Shown: in pieces, positions 11,601 to 17,369 of the stretch
How the letters are laid out: the number at the start of each line of letters is the position of its first letter
How positions within the stretch are numbered: the first letter of the stretch is position 1
NCBI GenBank assembly: GCA_903835185.1
Contig: CAILLX010000038.1
Coordinates: forward strand, 1 to 32,070
Direction of reading: 5' to 3'
Length of the DNA: 32,070 nt
Origin: an uncultured bacterium
GTDB lineage: Bacteria > Cyanobacteriota > Vampirovibrionia > Obscuribacterales > Obscuribacteraceae
Translations under genes and position numbers: made by a program
The notes under the pieces: model-generated
Seen by the model: only the letters and a program-made list of their open reading frames with translations
The model's database searches: none
What the model was told of the DNA's origin: nothing

Positions 11601-13068
11601 ACCGCCACCACCGCCGCCGCCACCTCCTCCACCGGTACCACCACCAGTACCGCCGGCTACGCCTGGTTCAGCTACCAGTGCCATTCTCAGTCCCTTCTTC
11701 GGACCGGCCCTGCCGCTTGCGCTTGGACAGACCTACACCTCACCTAATGCCTGTATTGTCAATTACTTCCAAGGCTCACCTGATAGTTATATTCAGATGG
11801 AGACAGGAACAGAAGTCATGGCTGCAGAAAATCATGGCATATACCTGGTGAAGGGACAGGTGTTGGCACGAGGAGGAAAGACAGGTACTACAATCACAAC
11901 AGATTTAGCTCAAGTAAACCTGCAACCCAAATCGATAGCCCTGGTTGAAGCAAGAGCTAACCAGCCTGAGAGAATCACTGTCATTGATGAAGGAGGACCA
12001 AATGGCGTGACAGTGCAGGTGAACGGCAAGAGTTATACAGTTCATGAAAGCGCAGGACTTGTCCTGCAGGGAAAGGTCACTGAAAAACTGGCTACAGGAA
12101 CTGTTACAAAAGGACAACCTTTGCAGGCAAGTGTGTCAACTACCGAACAACCGGTTAACGTCATGCGCGTTGCAGTTCATCTTCCTGAGCTAGTTGCTGA
12201 AAATGCCATATTCATGTGCATTTATCACAGAATTAGAAACTATCTCTACAAGCAACCAGGACCACCGCAAGGGCTTGCCGCAAAACCAATTCAAGTAAGT
12301 CTGCAACCAGCAGGTTTAGAACAGCCCTGCCAGAGCTGCTTGAAGAGCGAACAGTCAATGCCTGCTGAGACAATAGATTTGGCCACAGTATGGCCGGTCT
12401 GGGCAAAGGTCGCCTCTTTGATAGACAAGCAGGACACTGACTGGCAGCAGATTGCTTATACTACACCAGCTACCATGAAAAACATCAGAATGACCGAGGG
12501 TACTCAACTGTCGATGAGCGGACAGGATAGCTATCAACTCAGTCACGGCAGCATCCTGCTACAGGTGCAAAAAACTACACGCATTGATGCACCAAACTGC
12601 ACTCTATTTGCCAACCCTAATTCGGCCGTGATTGTCACTGCTGCTAAGGGCGTAACACATCTACTCGATCTTGTGGATTACTCTGGCGGATCTGTAAAAG
12701 CATTGATTGGTAAATCCACCGTATCATTGCGTCCAGGCCGCGAGATCTCTGTCGTTTCAGGATCGCGAACACAGGCTCAAAATATAGTCTGGTCTGACGG
12801 ACTTGCCCGCCGCAACGTTGAAGCATTGCCTTCACTTGAGAATGTTCAGCTTGTTAAAGGAGAGTTCTCTATAGTTGATGCTTTGTCAAGGCATCCATTG
12901 CTACAAGAGCTTCGGAGATCCTCGGCAAAAGCAGATCGTGAACTCATGGCCAGAATACTGAAAACAGGAGCAACAATTCAAATAGTCTTTGACAGGACCA
13001 GAGGACCATACTCAGTTCCGGTTGCCCTACCAGAAGCCACAAACCTGGAAACCCCCAAGGTGTATTAG
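2611..13068 (+). CDS. Giant secreted repeat protein with C-terminal FecR-like domains
   Basis: The protein has 3485 residues and one uninterrupted frame. A basic N-region and a hydrophobic stretch (about residues 40-55) ending in AQA suggest a Sec signal peptide cleaved near residue 59. Residues of about 90-450 are Gly/Asn-rich with motifs such as NAGTIMSSGNLNLHAGGSI, resembling filamentous-haemagglutinin-type beta-helices. About ten degenerate repeats of about 215 residues follow, to about residue 2420. A Cys/Ser/Asp/Gly-rich segment occupies about 2427-2520. More beta-repeat sequence follows, with a second Cys-rich patch. Next is a proline-rich linker (about 2906-3020, including 15 consecutive prolines) and two FecR-like segments (about 3053-3160 and 3297-3390). 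No sortase motif, autotransporter barrel or clear TPS signature was seen. It is probably a surface-exposed or extracellular structural/adhesive protein. The role is inferred from architecture only. The ATG at 2611 has a weak AGGTG upstream, and starts at 2620 or 2665 are possible. Confidence 0.85.
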   Translation: MQVMKKSRHSGIASSICFMFSLLKRSQARPHCTQLLRRFTAVWLCTGFLAMTLAPYAQAQTVPPTSKTTSQTTATPTATASPAAVPSSTTATTLGNSAQPITLTPQMLSNLTNVIVPQGATLLINAALTPKLSVLGNFTNAGKIYAYSTSTVANSFTLSGYNIYNQQNSLISTLLPSSGFAGITGAISQVNLTLVAIQNIVNAGTIMSSGNLNLHAGGSIINALPAGVTGPSPIMQAMNNMNLVSGAGNIVNSGTLASILGNVNIISQNVQNMIVNNISGQIQAALGAINIANNAALANLTTSLTGGDWLSKTLNVSTLGGTVSINAKHISGELNIQAHSATVLTATPDLVLGTLNVSDPTFFNSAGNIDIATNLIFPGQDLALIASGNIDTTVDNLIISTSSGTANSGNLLIVAGSNFNGFNLLGPSATGGNIDFATHPIQFITTSGVSSTLNLNGGNLTMVAYKGTNAGATTGSITLPSSGVQPVGIYTGGSGTGSNGNVTMIAAGSSGTTITTGPINTGVGTGGGGNINLATAIPVITGAGTVDGTGHMNGAFSWNVPQTDATAVIDAITTAGSLTVAAGSIELTSGGVVLQSPAPASNDVALLASRNITGDAGSFVQSNGGSISMVAGAAFTNDSLTNIITITGPSLTGGSLDLSLSPFVSSAALSSNGNGGNLNLGAFAGVAGGTIQTPAATGAGMGLFSGGDGTGSNGNVTIVAGAPAGTSITTGQISTGVGTGGGGNVNIATAQPFGPASIQNGAIVSVGFFSGITPQPGATTLLGSTINTAGSLVVAAGAIDLSDGSSIILQSPVPAINNIALIANSDITGGSGSIIQSDSGSILMVAGAQFTNPPSTNIIKITGGSLTGGSINLSNSSFVSSSALTSNGSGGNINIVAFAGSGGGTIQTPAGTGAGLGLFSAGNGTGANGNITLIGGAPTGTSITTTQINTGSGSGGGGNVNIAAATPVTVPGTGVTVELGALSGGTYFSWVNPEGGATASIGTVNTAHSLTVAAGNILLTGSGGFPAGFNGLFLNSPLALLATNSISSSSGIDIETNGGAIVMAAGAQFANNPLTNTISVTGASATGGSINLSNAHSISSAEMVGSGNGGDITLVAFHGAGGGIINTPAASGSGMFAGGSGAGATNGNIAIIAGAASGTSVSTGPINAGAASGSGGNVNIATAQPLAVSGVQIQNGSVTSGFFSWNLPSAGATASVGSVNTAGSLTIAAGNIVLSSSNGLILQSGAPATNDVALLASGDISGISGSFIQSTGGNMILVAGAQFFNVPVAETITVTGASVTGGSLNLGNFTFLSTAAAATNTNGGNLNLIAFAGAGGGTIQTPSGTGAGLGLFSSGNGTGSNGNMTIIAGATTGTAVTTTQINTGTATGGGGNINIDTAQPVASPGNVLIHNGALIPGSSFTWLTPSANATASIGTVNTAQSLTVAAGSIVLTGSGSFPAGFNGLFLDSPLTITASQNISCSPGINIETNGGNITMAAGAQFVNNPVTNAISVLSSSISGGSINLATASSISSARVSGTGAGGNVNLVAFAGVGGGTIQTPAGTGTGVGLFSGGAGSGAADGNVLMIAGAPGGTSITTGLINSGNNSSIGGNVTIATSQASSIGLQVQNGEIVSGSFFWATPLPGATASVGTVNTAASLTVAAGSISLTGAGAPAASSGLLLTTPGLPDNIALLATHDITATGPVAIQTNGASILLVAGANFQNLSPPNSISILGSSATGGSILLSSAAFVSSVTLAAGANGGNIQLIAYHGTGGGIINTPSGVSGAGVYSCGNGAGSNGNVTLIAGATTGTVITTGLVDTGSATGGHGSVAMATAAPVINGPAVSLVNANITSGSFSWTSANGSATASLGTVNRAGSLLVQAGSIVLSGAGGTAGASGLFLDNTATLSSNNSITLLSVDGISALAAAADIQTNGGSVLMVSGANFSHNAVTGALTFSSAAPGGGAIDLSLAKFISTPTPGTGSNGAPVTLVAYAGSGATSGNITVPSILTGGASLALLGGGNITAATSLPPGVLINGGPLTISPPTVFQTNGGSILMLAGGQFVEPTAGNPGVVSITGGSSKGGLINLNNTLYISSGSAAGSGGNIDLAAYKGTSTSSGTLSATEIFSGANMLSGNAGTNGNVDIVAGATSGTAVNISGLINAGTVTGLGGKVTIAAAQPFLPSGSVTVQNGAITAGRFSWTTPTTATVVLNTVQFACCLLVTAGDIHLTGNLILNNPSPATDLVAIIASHNITESTANSFIQTNGGVVFVVSGASFHNVPTTGVVITGGSSTGGNIDLQSMDFISSAVVSPAVVNGNGGNLSFVAYADGSGNQGTIKLPLSPVPSASTGLFSGGKGTGTNGDVSIIAGGATGVTISVGNINTQGGSGGGGNILIATTQPVISPNPPGTVTITNSCTVTGTFVAGKLPCCNSGSGDQGGSGGGCSGDSSNDGTSTDQNNSSYQVVLNNSNSAGDDQGGSGNNSCSSDGNGSSDGSKNCSTDCSGSDDDGSNNGKPCPTAQVGNICAAGDVTFKVGGLTGGTVHGGGNIVITSNNTITISNDLLTGSGFIKVTSLGGDIDVNDGIHIIASLNVDLTAFNDVNIGSTNSGHDPVVIAAGTLSAQGIVDANNLFNASNINTVSNVFPAGDFVSFGHVMITAQNGNIFTRKSLQIQSAGDDIALFAGGKIEISEGSHFAALGGNIIVNAGTLCISSQPEDNSSCDSNNHNYSDNTDFGNNGFEDPKCNTCNVQGDLINLHKSCCWLAITRETGDQKNPLFGGGIAIVTGNFGKTVSDSKTALNALLDSHRGGNAVNKSGHIVGSPNLLNPNHGYINFSAGTQATIQVDSNNNFVSDGGTILVLSTIKQDTIHIDQQGDFFAIGPGPHSSFIAPATEQWIQACGFTVVVPPCCPPPPPFVGAQPLPPLLVALLASSPPAPPEPGLPVRLLTPPPPPAPPTLPETTITNPDLPPATPPTPPGFPPTTITPPGSPPPPITPPPPPPPPPPPPPPPVPPPVPPATPGSATSAILSPFFGPALPLALGQTYTSPNACIVNYFQGSPDSYIQMETGTEVMAAENHGIYLVKGQVLARGGKTGTTITTDLAQVNLQPKSIALVEARANQPERITVIDEGGPNGVTVQVNGKSYTVHESAGLVLQGKVTEKLATGTVTKGQPLQASVSTTEQPVNVMRVAVHLPELVAENAIFMCIYHRIRNYLYKQPGPPQGLAAKPIQVSLQPAGLEQPCQSCLKSEQSMPAETIDLATVWPVWAKVASLIDKQDTDWQQIAYTTPATMKNIRMTEGTQLSMSGQDSYQLSHGSILLQVQKTTRIDAPNCTLFANPNSAVIVTAAKGVTHLLDLVDYSGGSVKALIGKSTVSLRPGREISVVSGSRTQAQNIVWSDGLARRNVEALPSLENVQLVKGEFSIVDALSRHPLLQELRRSSAKADRELMARILKTGATIQIVFDRTRGPYSVPVALPEATNLETPKVY
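3990..9850 (+). repeat. Tandem degenerate repeats of about 215 residues inside the giant protein
   Basis: A landmark NG(N/D) followed by a hydrophobic strand and AG occurs at 4105, 4747, 5392, 6046, 6691, 7348, 8002, 9028 and 9691. Most periods are 642-663 bases (214-221 residues). The 1026-base gap between the last two units contains an extra half unit. Each unit carries, in order, a GGTIQTP-like segment, a Gly/Thr-rich SITTG segment, a GGGGN(V/I)NIAT segment, a (V/T)QNGxI...FSW segment, a TVNTAxSLTVAAG segment, an (I/A)xTNGGxIxMVAGAxF segment and a TGGSINLS segment. The composition predicts a right-handed beta-helix or similar solenoid. Copies are clearly diverged at the DNA level. Confidence 0.8.
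9889..10170 (+). other. Cys/Ser/Asp/Gly-rich segment of the giant protein
   Basis: This stretch encodes a low-complexity region with many Cys, Asp, Asn, Ser and Gly residues, including CCNSGSGDQGGSGGGC, CSTDC and SGSDDDGSNNG. It interrupts the beta-repeat region. Acidic Asp/Asn/Gly-rich sequence can bind calcium, and the paired cysteines could form disulfides outside the cell. Both are inferences from composition. Confidence 0.6.
11322..11673 (+). other. Proline-rich linker of the giant protein
   Basis: CCA/CCG/CCT-rich DNA encodes a roughly 115-residue proline-rich stretch, with a run of 15 prolines at about 11590-11634. It separates the beta-repeat region from the FecR-like C-terminus and could form an extended polyproline rod. 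The apparent glycine-rich frame on the opposite strand is only its complement. Confidence 0.75.
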
Positions 13069-13075
13069 TAGTCAA

Positions 13076-13124
13076 GGCGCTCTGCTGCAGTTTTGGTCTT
13101 ACTACGAGACCTCAGCAGAGTGCC
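13076..13124. repeat. Stem-loop after the giant gene
   Basis: GGCGCTCTGCTG (13076-13087) pairs with CAGCAGAGTGCC (13113-13124), with one G-T wobble. Inside it, GGTCT (13095-13099) pairs with AGACC (13107-13111). It starts 8 bases after the stop codon and ends about 30 bases before the next gene. No T-run follows, so it may be an attenuator or mRNA-stabilising structure and not a full terminator. Confidence 0.55.
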
Positions 13125-13155
13125 AGACAAACCATTATAGACAAGGGGATCAGTT

Positions 13156-13596
13156 ATGAACTCAGTTGCTATACCATTCCAAAATCATGGTGGATACGGG
13201 TCAGCATCCACTCAGCTCTTAAATACCTTGCTTCACCACGCGAGACTGTTGCAGCGAGAAGCATGCGAGTTGGCTCATCTGATCAGAATGCGCATGCATC
13301 GCGAAGCTGCCAGTGAGCATGCAGGCTCGCCCGCAGATTGCTTGTTGAGCCTGCGAGCAAAGAGTCGTCACATGCGTCTTCAAGAGGCCAAAGCCAAAAG
13401 TCACTGGTTCAACAGAGTCTTACCTACTTATGAGGCTCCAGTGAATCTTCAGTACATGCCTGTTGCAACATATACGGACGAGCTTAAGATCATGGGCGAT
13501 AGACATATCACTAAAGAGAATCGTCTGGCAGAGATGAACGATCTTTACACTGTACGAATGCTTTTAGGAACCACCAAGAAAATGGTTACAGTATAA
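13156..13596 (+). CDS. Small conserved protein, intact paralog of the truncated gene at 1240-1615
   Basis: This is a 146-residue protein with no recognised domain, signal peptide or membrane segment. The middle (about residues 35-82) is rich in Arg, Lys, Glu and Ala and probably helical. It leads into HWFN at 83-86, PTYE around 90-93 and QYMPVATYTDELK at 99-111, the blocks shared with the IS-truncated copy near the window start. The conserved His-Trp-Phe-Asn and Tyr/Pro-rich blocks suggest a defined family and not a random frame. An AAGGGG-like ribosome-binding site lies about 8 bases upstream of the ATG. It sits between the giant secreted protein and the TPR/Tad-like genes on the same strand, so co-expression is likely. 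The function is unknown; a cytoplasmic regulator or adaptor is one speculative option. Confidence 0.75.
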   Translation: MNSVAIPFQNHGGYGSASTQLLNTLLHHARLLQREACELAHLIRMRMHREAASEHAGSPADCLLSLRAKSRHMRLQEAKAKSHWFNRVLPTYEAPVNLQYMPVATYTDELKIMGDRHITKENRLAEMNDLYTVRMLLGTTKKMVTV

Positions 13597-13630
13597 TGAT
13601 TATAGTATAAGGTTAGGAGCAGTAAATCCA

Positions 13631-14203
13631 ATGAAAATAATCGTCGGACCTGCATATCTCCTCCTGACACTGCTTATATTAACTATTTGTCCGTGCTTTG
13701 CTCAAACGGGATGCAATCAATGGTTAATCCAGGAGGCGTACAACCAACTGAAAGCAGGTGCCAATGAGCAGGCCATAACCACTCTAAGCAAGGTTCTCAA
13801 GGACAACCCTGCATCAGTTGACGCCAGGCGCTATCTTGGATATGCCTTTATCCAAATGGGGCTTGGCACCAAAGCGATACGTGAATTAGAGTATGTGACA
13901 CGGATGGAACCTGGTTCACCAGCTGACCTGGTGCTGCTTGCAGACGCTTATTTTTACTCCAGCCAGTACAAGCAGGCTGCCGAGCTTTATGAAGAGGCAC
14001 TGAAGACAAGCCCCTGCTCTGAGAGCGCCCGCAGCGGTTTGGTACACACTTACATAGCACTAGGCGAAACTGAGAAGGCAACAGCTCTATGCACAAATGC
14101 ACTGAATGAATCTCCCGCGCCATCGTCCCGCATACACTACGAGGATCTGCTGTGTCTGGCACAAGGAAGCCATGGAGTACAACGACCACCATCAGGAAGA
14201 TAG
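13631..14203 (+). CDS. Secreted or periplasmic TPR-repeat protein
   Basis: This 190-residue protein starts with a hydrophobic signal peptide (residues 1-25, ending CFAQ) followed by tandem tetratricopeptide repeats over about residues 28-170. Recognisable helix pairs include LGYAFIQMGLGTKAIRELE, LADAYFYSSQYKQAAELYEE and LVHTYIALGETEKATALC, with the usual Gly/Ala/Tyr/Pro spacing. TPR proteins act as assembly scaffolds, and TPR lipoproteins or periplasmic proteins (TadD type) often accompany Tad pili. This one could be a TadD-like partner, inferred from context. It lies 34 bases after the small conserved gene and 3 bases before the TadE-like gene. TAGGAG is upstream of the ATG at a slightly long spacing. 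Confidence 0.85.
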   Translation: MKIIVGPAYLLLTLLILTICPCFAQTGCNQWLIQEAYNQLKAGANEQAITTLSKVLKDNPASVDARRYLGYAFIQMGLGTKAIRELEYVTRMEPGSPADLVLLADAYFYSSQYKQAAELYEEALKTSPCSESARSGLVHTYIALGETEKATALCTNALNESPAPSSRIHYEDLLCLAQGSHGVQRPPSGR

Positions 14204-14206
14204 CTG

Positions 14207-14731
14207 ATGAAATCAGTCCGTTCCAACAAAGGTACATTGTTAGCAGAACTGCCACTAGCCATGTGGATAATGTTTGTTGTCATTACTATTCCAATGATAG
14301 ATCTGGCGACCATCACTTTACGCACAACGTTCCTTGTCACTGCAGCCCACCATGCAGCATCAGCTGCTGCTCGTTCAACCTATTTTCAGACCAACAATGG
14401 GTCCAGTCTCTCAGCCAAACAGGCTGCTCAGACTCAGGCAACGTATGATTTGCAACGATTTGGGATGTCCCTCACAACACCAGTGACTACAAATATAGTG
14501 ACAACTACAGTAGGCACCAATCAGACCACAAGAACATCAGCACCATTGATCACGCCACCTGACAGTACAAACAACACGTACAGCATAGAAGTCATTGTCA
14601 CTTCACAAGTCAACCCACTTATCCCATTCAATTTGCGTTATTTTGGAACAGTACCTGGATTAACGGCACCGATGACAATCACCTGTGCGGCCCAGGAATT
14701 TTCCGAAAATCCCCAGGGACTCACCAAATAG
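14207..14731 (+). CDS. TadE-like pseudopilin
   Basis: This 174-residue protein has the TadE-family layout. A short basic N-terminus is followed by GTLLAELPLAMWIMFVVI, in which a Gly precedes and a Glu lies within the start of a hydrophobic helix, as in type IV pilin-like precursors. The helix continues to about residue 35. Then comes an Ala-rich amphipathic stretch (TAAHHAASAAARS) and a Thr/Ser-rich extracytoplasmic domain. TadE proteins are minor pilins processed by a prepilin peptidase in Tad/Flp systems. The gene begins 3 bases after the TPR gene with AGGAAG upstream, so the two are probably translated together. No tadA ATPase, tadV peptidase or flp major pilin is visible in the window. 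Confidence 0.75.
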   Translation: MKSVRSNKGTLLAELPLAMWIMFVVITIPMIDLATITLRTTFLVTAAHHAASAAARSTYFQTNNGSSLSAKQAAQTQATYDLQRFGMSLTTPVTTNIVTTTVGTNQTTRTSAPLITPPDSTNNTYSIEVIVTSQVNPLIPFNLRYFGTVPGLTAPMTITCAAQEFSENPQGLTK

Positions 14732-14777
14732 TCTTTGTGAGAGCCACGTTTTCAGCATTCAATGGAGCCGTCTGATT

Positions 14778-16556
14778 ATGAGCTGTAATTTTACAAGGAC
14801 CAGTTCTGGCCAAACAACTGCAATCCTCGGGTTGTTAATCTCAGTCTTCTGCCTGTTAACCCTTGGTCTCTTCACTTTTGAAATCAACAGAGTTGAGCTT
14901 GCGCGCCAGCAGCTCAAGGCCGCTTGCGATGCTGCCGGACTGGCGGCAGCAGCAACTTTGGCCAGCTCTGACAATTTAAATCCAACCGCGTCGCAGCAAA
15001 CTGCGATGCAGACAGCACTAACCACATTTCAGCAGAACTCGGTTCTTGGAGTACCTTTGACCAATGCATCAATAGCCTCCAGTTCAACACAAGTGCCATT
15101 GGCAAATCAGGGACTGCTATCCTTTCAGTTGCTCAATCCAAACAACAATAATCAGGTTGTAAGCTTAGGCGATCCCAATGGTAAGGTCATTCTTGTCACC
15201 GGAACGTTCGGAGTCAATCCGGCTTTTGGAAAGTTTCTCAGCATAAGTTCTATACCTGTATCCTGGCAAGCATCCGGTGGCGTACCGAGCATGGACTTAG
15301 TCCTGTGTTTTGATCTGTCCGCCTCAATTGATGATATGACTCCTGTAACCTTTGTGCGACGCCAGTGGAATGCGGCACAAGGTAAAACCAATTACATAGT
15401 CGCCTCGACAGCAGCCGGTTCGCCTGCCGGAGCATTAGCTCAAGGAACTATTCTCAATATTCTTGGACCACCTGTAATAGGATCACCTGTAGACGGTATG
15501 TATCCACAACAACTCTCTTCCAGCAATTATCCTGGCGACAACAAATACCCAATGAATTTTAGTGAGGATTCAGGAGGTACCGGTGCAGCGCCAGGTTTAC
15601 GCGGAACACCAAATGCCGGGTCGCCTCCAGGAAACTGCCAGCCGGGCAGGGCCGGCACCGGCGGTGCGAGCACTTATACAGATCTTGTAGTGAACATAGA
15701 TGGCAACTCGCAATTTGGAGGAACTGTCTTCAACGGCTACAACTTTCCGGACCTGTCCACACTGGTGGAAGCAGCACGAGGCAATCTAGAGAACAATAAT
15801 GTCTTCACAAGCAGCAAAGCTAGTTTGTCTGTACCGACAAACATACGCCCAATAGCTGGATATCAGGCAGCCTACTTTCAAGCAGCAGCTCAAAACGTTC
15901 ATCCACTTTATGATGCTCAGGTTGCAGCAGCAAATTTCTTGACAATTATGAACACTGATGCTAATTCACATTTCTGTCTGGTTTCCTTTAACGATAACGC
16001 AGGCACATCAGCCACAGATAATTCAACAACCGATAACATTGATTATAATTATACGGCTGGCGGAACAGGCAGCTTCCCTTCGCCTATGATTGCACTCAGT
16101 TCAGCAGCAAGCACAACTAATTATTCTGCGATTCAAACTATATTGCCAACTACCCGGGCTTATGGTGGTACCAATATTGGTGATGCACTCAATACGGCTG
16201 TCACGCAACTAAAGACAAACAGCAGGCAATGGGCCAAACAGGCGATAGTTCTCTTTACTGACGGCGAGCCAACGGTTGGAGGACCGCTTGATAATGATCC
16301 GGCGACAAATGCAAGAAAAGCAGCAGTGCTGGCTCAGAAAAGCTCCATTCCAATATATACAATAGGACTGGCTCAAACTGCAGCAATCATACCATCTGAA
16401 ACAGCCATACTGAATGACACAAATTCAAACCCCAATACTGGTGGCATTGCTGCCATTGCCGGTAATGGTGGCAAGTTTTTTCTTGTAACTAAGGTTCAGA
16501 ACCTGCAACTAACCTTTGAGAATATTGCCCGGCAATTGGTGCAATTAGTCCATTAG
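14778..16556 (+). CDS. TadG-like pilus-associated protein with von Willebrand A domain
   Basis: This 592-residue protein has an N-terminal hydrophobic helix (about residues 15-37) and the pilin-like Glu-rich continuation FEINRVELARQQLKAACDAAGLAAA, typical of TadG/TadE-like proteins. A von Willebrand A domain begins near residue 175 with MIDAS residues DLSAS (179-183). It continues with YDAQVAAANFLTIMN (about 377), a GGTNIGDAL Thr site (about 462) and FTDGEP (Asp 495). The region between the first strand and the next helix is expanded by about 185 residues rich in Gly, Pro and Asn. The ATG at 14778 is chosen because GGAG lies 10 bases upstream and the membrane helix follows directly. The longer frame from 14685 overlaps the previous gene. 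It probably anchors in the inner membrane and projects a metal-dependent adhesion domain outward. Confidence 0.8.
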   Translation: MSCNFTRTSSGQTTAILGLLISVFCLLTLGLFTFEINRVELARQQLKAACDAAGLAAAATLASSDNLNPTASQQTAMQTALTTFQQNSVLGVPLTNASIASSSTQVPLANQGLLSFQLLNPNNNNQVVSLGDPNGKVILVTGTFGVNPAFGKFLSISSIPVSWQASGGVPSMDLVLCFDLSASIDDMTPVTFVRRQWNAAQGKTNYIVASTAAGSPAGALAQGTILNILGPPVIGSPVDGMYPQQLSSSNYPGDNKYPMNFSEDSGGTGAAPGLRGTPNAGSPPGNCQPGRAGTGGASTYTDLVVNIDGNSQFGGTVFNGYNFPDLSTLVEAARGNLENNNVFTSSKASLSVPTNIRPIAGYQAAYFQAAAQNVHPLYDAQVAAANFLTIMNTDANSHFCLVSFNDNAGTSATDNSTTDNIDYNYTAGGTGSFPSPMIALSSAASTTNYSAIQTILPTTRAYGGTNIGDALNTAVTQLKTNSRQWAKQAIVLFTDGEPTVGGPLDNDPATNARKAAVLAQKSSIPIYTIGLAQTAAIIPSETAILNDTNSNPNTGGIAAIAGNGGKFFLVTKVQNLQLTFENIARQLVQLVH

Positions 16557-16567
16557 GAGGTTAGTTT

Positions 16568-17116
16568 ATGTTGGTGGTAAACGATCAGAATTACTTGAGC
16601 GTCCTTGGCAGGGAGAATACACCTGCAAATGCTGAGCCTCAGCAAAAGGTACATAGACAATACTGCCATCGGCAATTGCACGGACACGCTCTCATTGAGT
16701 TGGCTCTCATAATAGTATTGATGGTTGTAATGTCAATGCTAGGTGCCAATATTGGTATAGTCGCTTTAGCAACTTCAATTAACGACTCCGCCTGCCGCGA
16801 TGCTGCCCGTGCCGCTGCTCAAGCAAGCAATTCTGCTGTTGCTTTAGGATTGGCTCAAGCTGCCATTAGAGCACACGGAGCTGATGGCTATTATGTAACT
16901 CAGCCAACTATTAATACTGGAGCATTTGTTTATCAAGACTACGCTGGTAACCCGCCGCCCAATACAAGTCCCTACGTCAGCGTGACAACTTCTTCAACTG
17001 TGCGCATCCCAGCTCCCATAATGTTCTGGGGAGCTAAGTTTGGTTCGAATGGCACGATCTCGTTCAGCAGATCGTATGTGTTTCCTATTGTCAAATCTCA
17101 ACTTTACTTACAATGA
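16568..17116 (+). CDS. Second TadE-like pseudopilin
   Basis: This 182-residue protein has a cytoplasmic N-terminal extension of about 37 residues, then GHALIELALIIVLMVVM, a pilin-like Gly followed by a hydrophobic helix with Glu near its start. After the helix comes SINDSACRDAARAAAQASN, the Ala-rich segment typical of TadE/TadF proteins, and then a beta-rich C-terminal domain. A GAGG ribosome-binding site overlaps the preceding stop region, and the gap to the vWA gene is 11 bases, so it belongs to the same operon. It is probably a minor pilin partner of the proteins at 14207 and 14778. The N-terminal extension is longer than in most family members. Confidence 0.72.
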   Translation: MLVVNDQNYLSVLGRENTPANAEPQQKVHRQYCHRQLHGHALIELALIIVLMVVMSMLGANIGIVALATSINDSACRDAARAAAQASNSAVALGLAQAAIRAHGADGYYVTQPTINTGAFVYQDYAGNPPPNTSPYVSVTTSSTVRIPAPIMFWGAKFGSNGTISFSRSYVFPIVKSQLYLQ

Positions 17117-17369
17117 ATCCACAAAACCTTGCGACAAGTTGCCTGGTCTCTGTTAAGCAGCATCCGACAACCAAATCAGTAGCGGCGGCATCAGACTCAG
17201 CAAGTTTACGGCTGGAGCCCAGCTAAGTGGAAGAAAACCGACAACACAACTAAGCACACTGGCACTCATTGCTCACTGCCAGAGAAACAGCCCATTAACA
17301 CAGTCGCCAACCGCGTTTTTACACGAAGCCGGTAAGTCCGACCCAACTGGAGAGTACTGAACTAGTCTA

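Noticed and set aside
11361..11684. Glycine-rich minus-strand frame
   Set aside because: It is simply the complement of the proline-codon repeat in the giant gene.
14685..14777. Upstream ATG for the vWA protein
   Set aside because: It overlaps the preceding TadE-like gene by 47 bases and adds a non-conserved N-terminus before the membrane helix.
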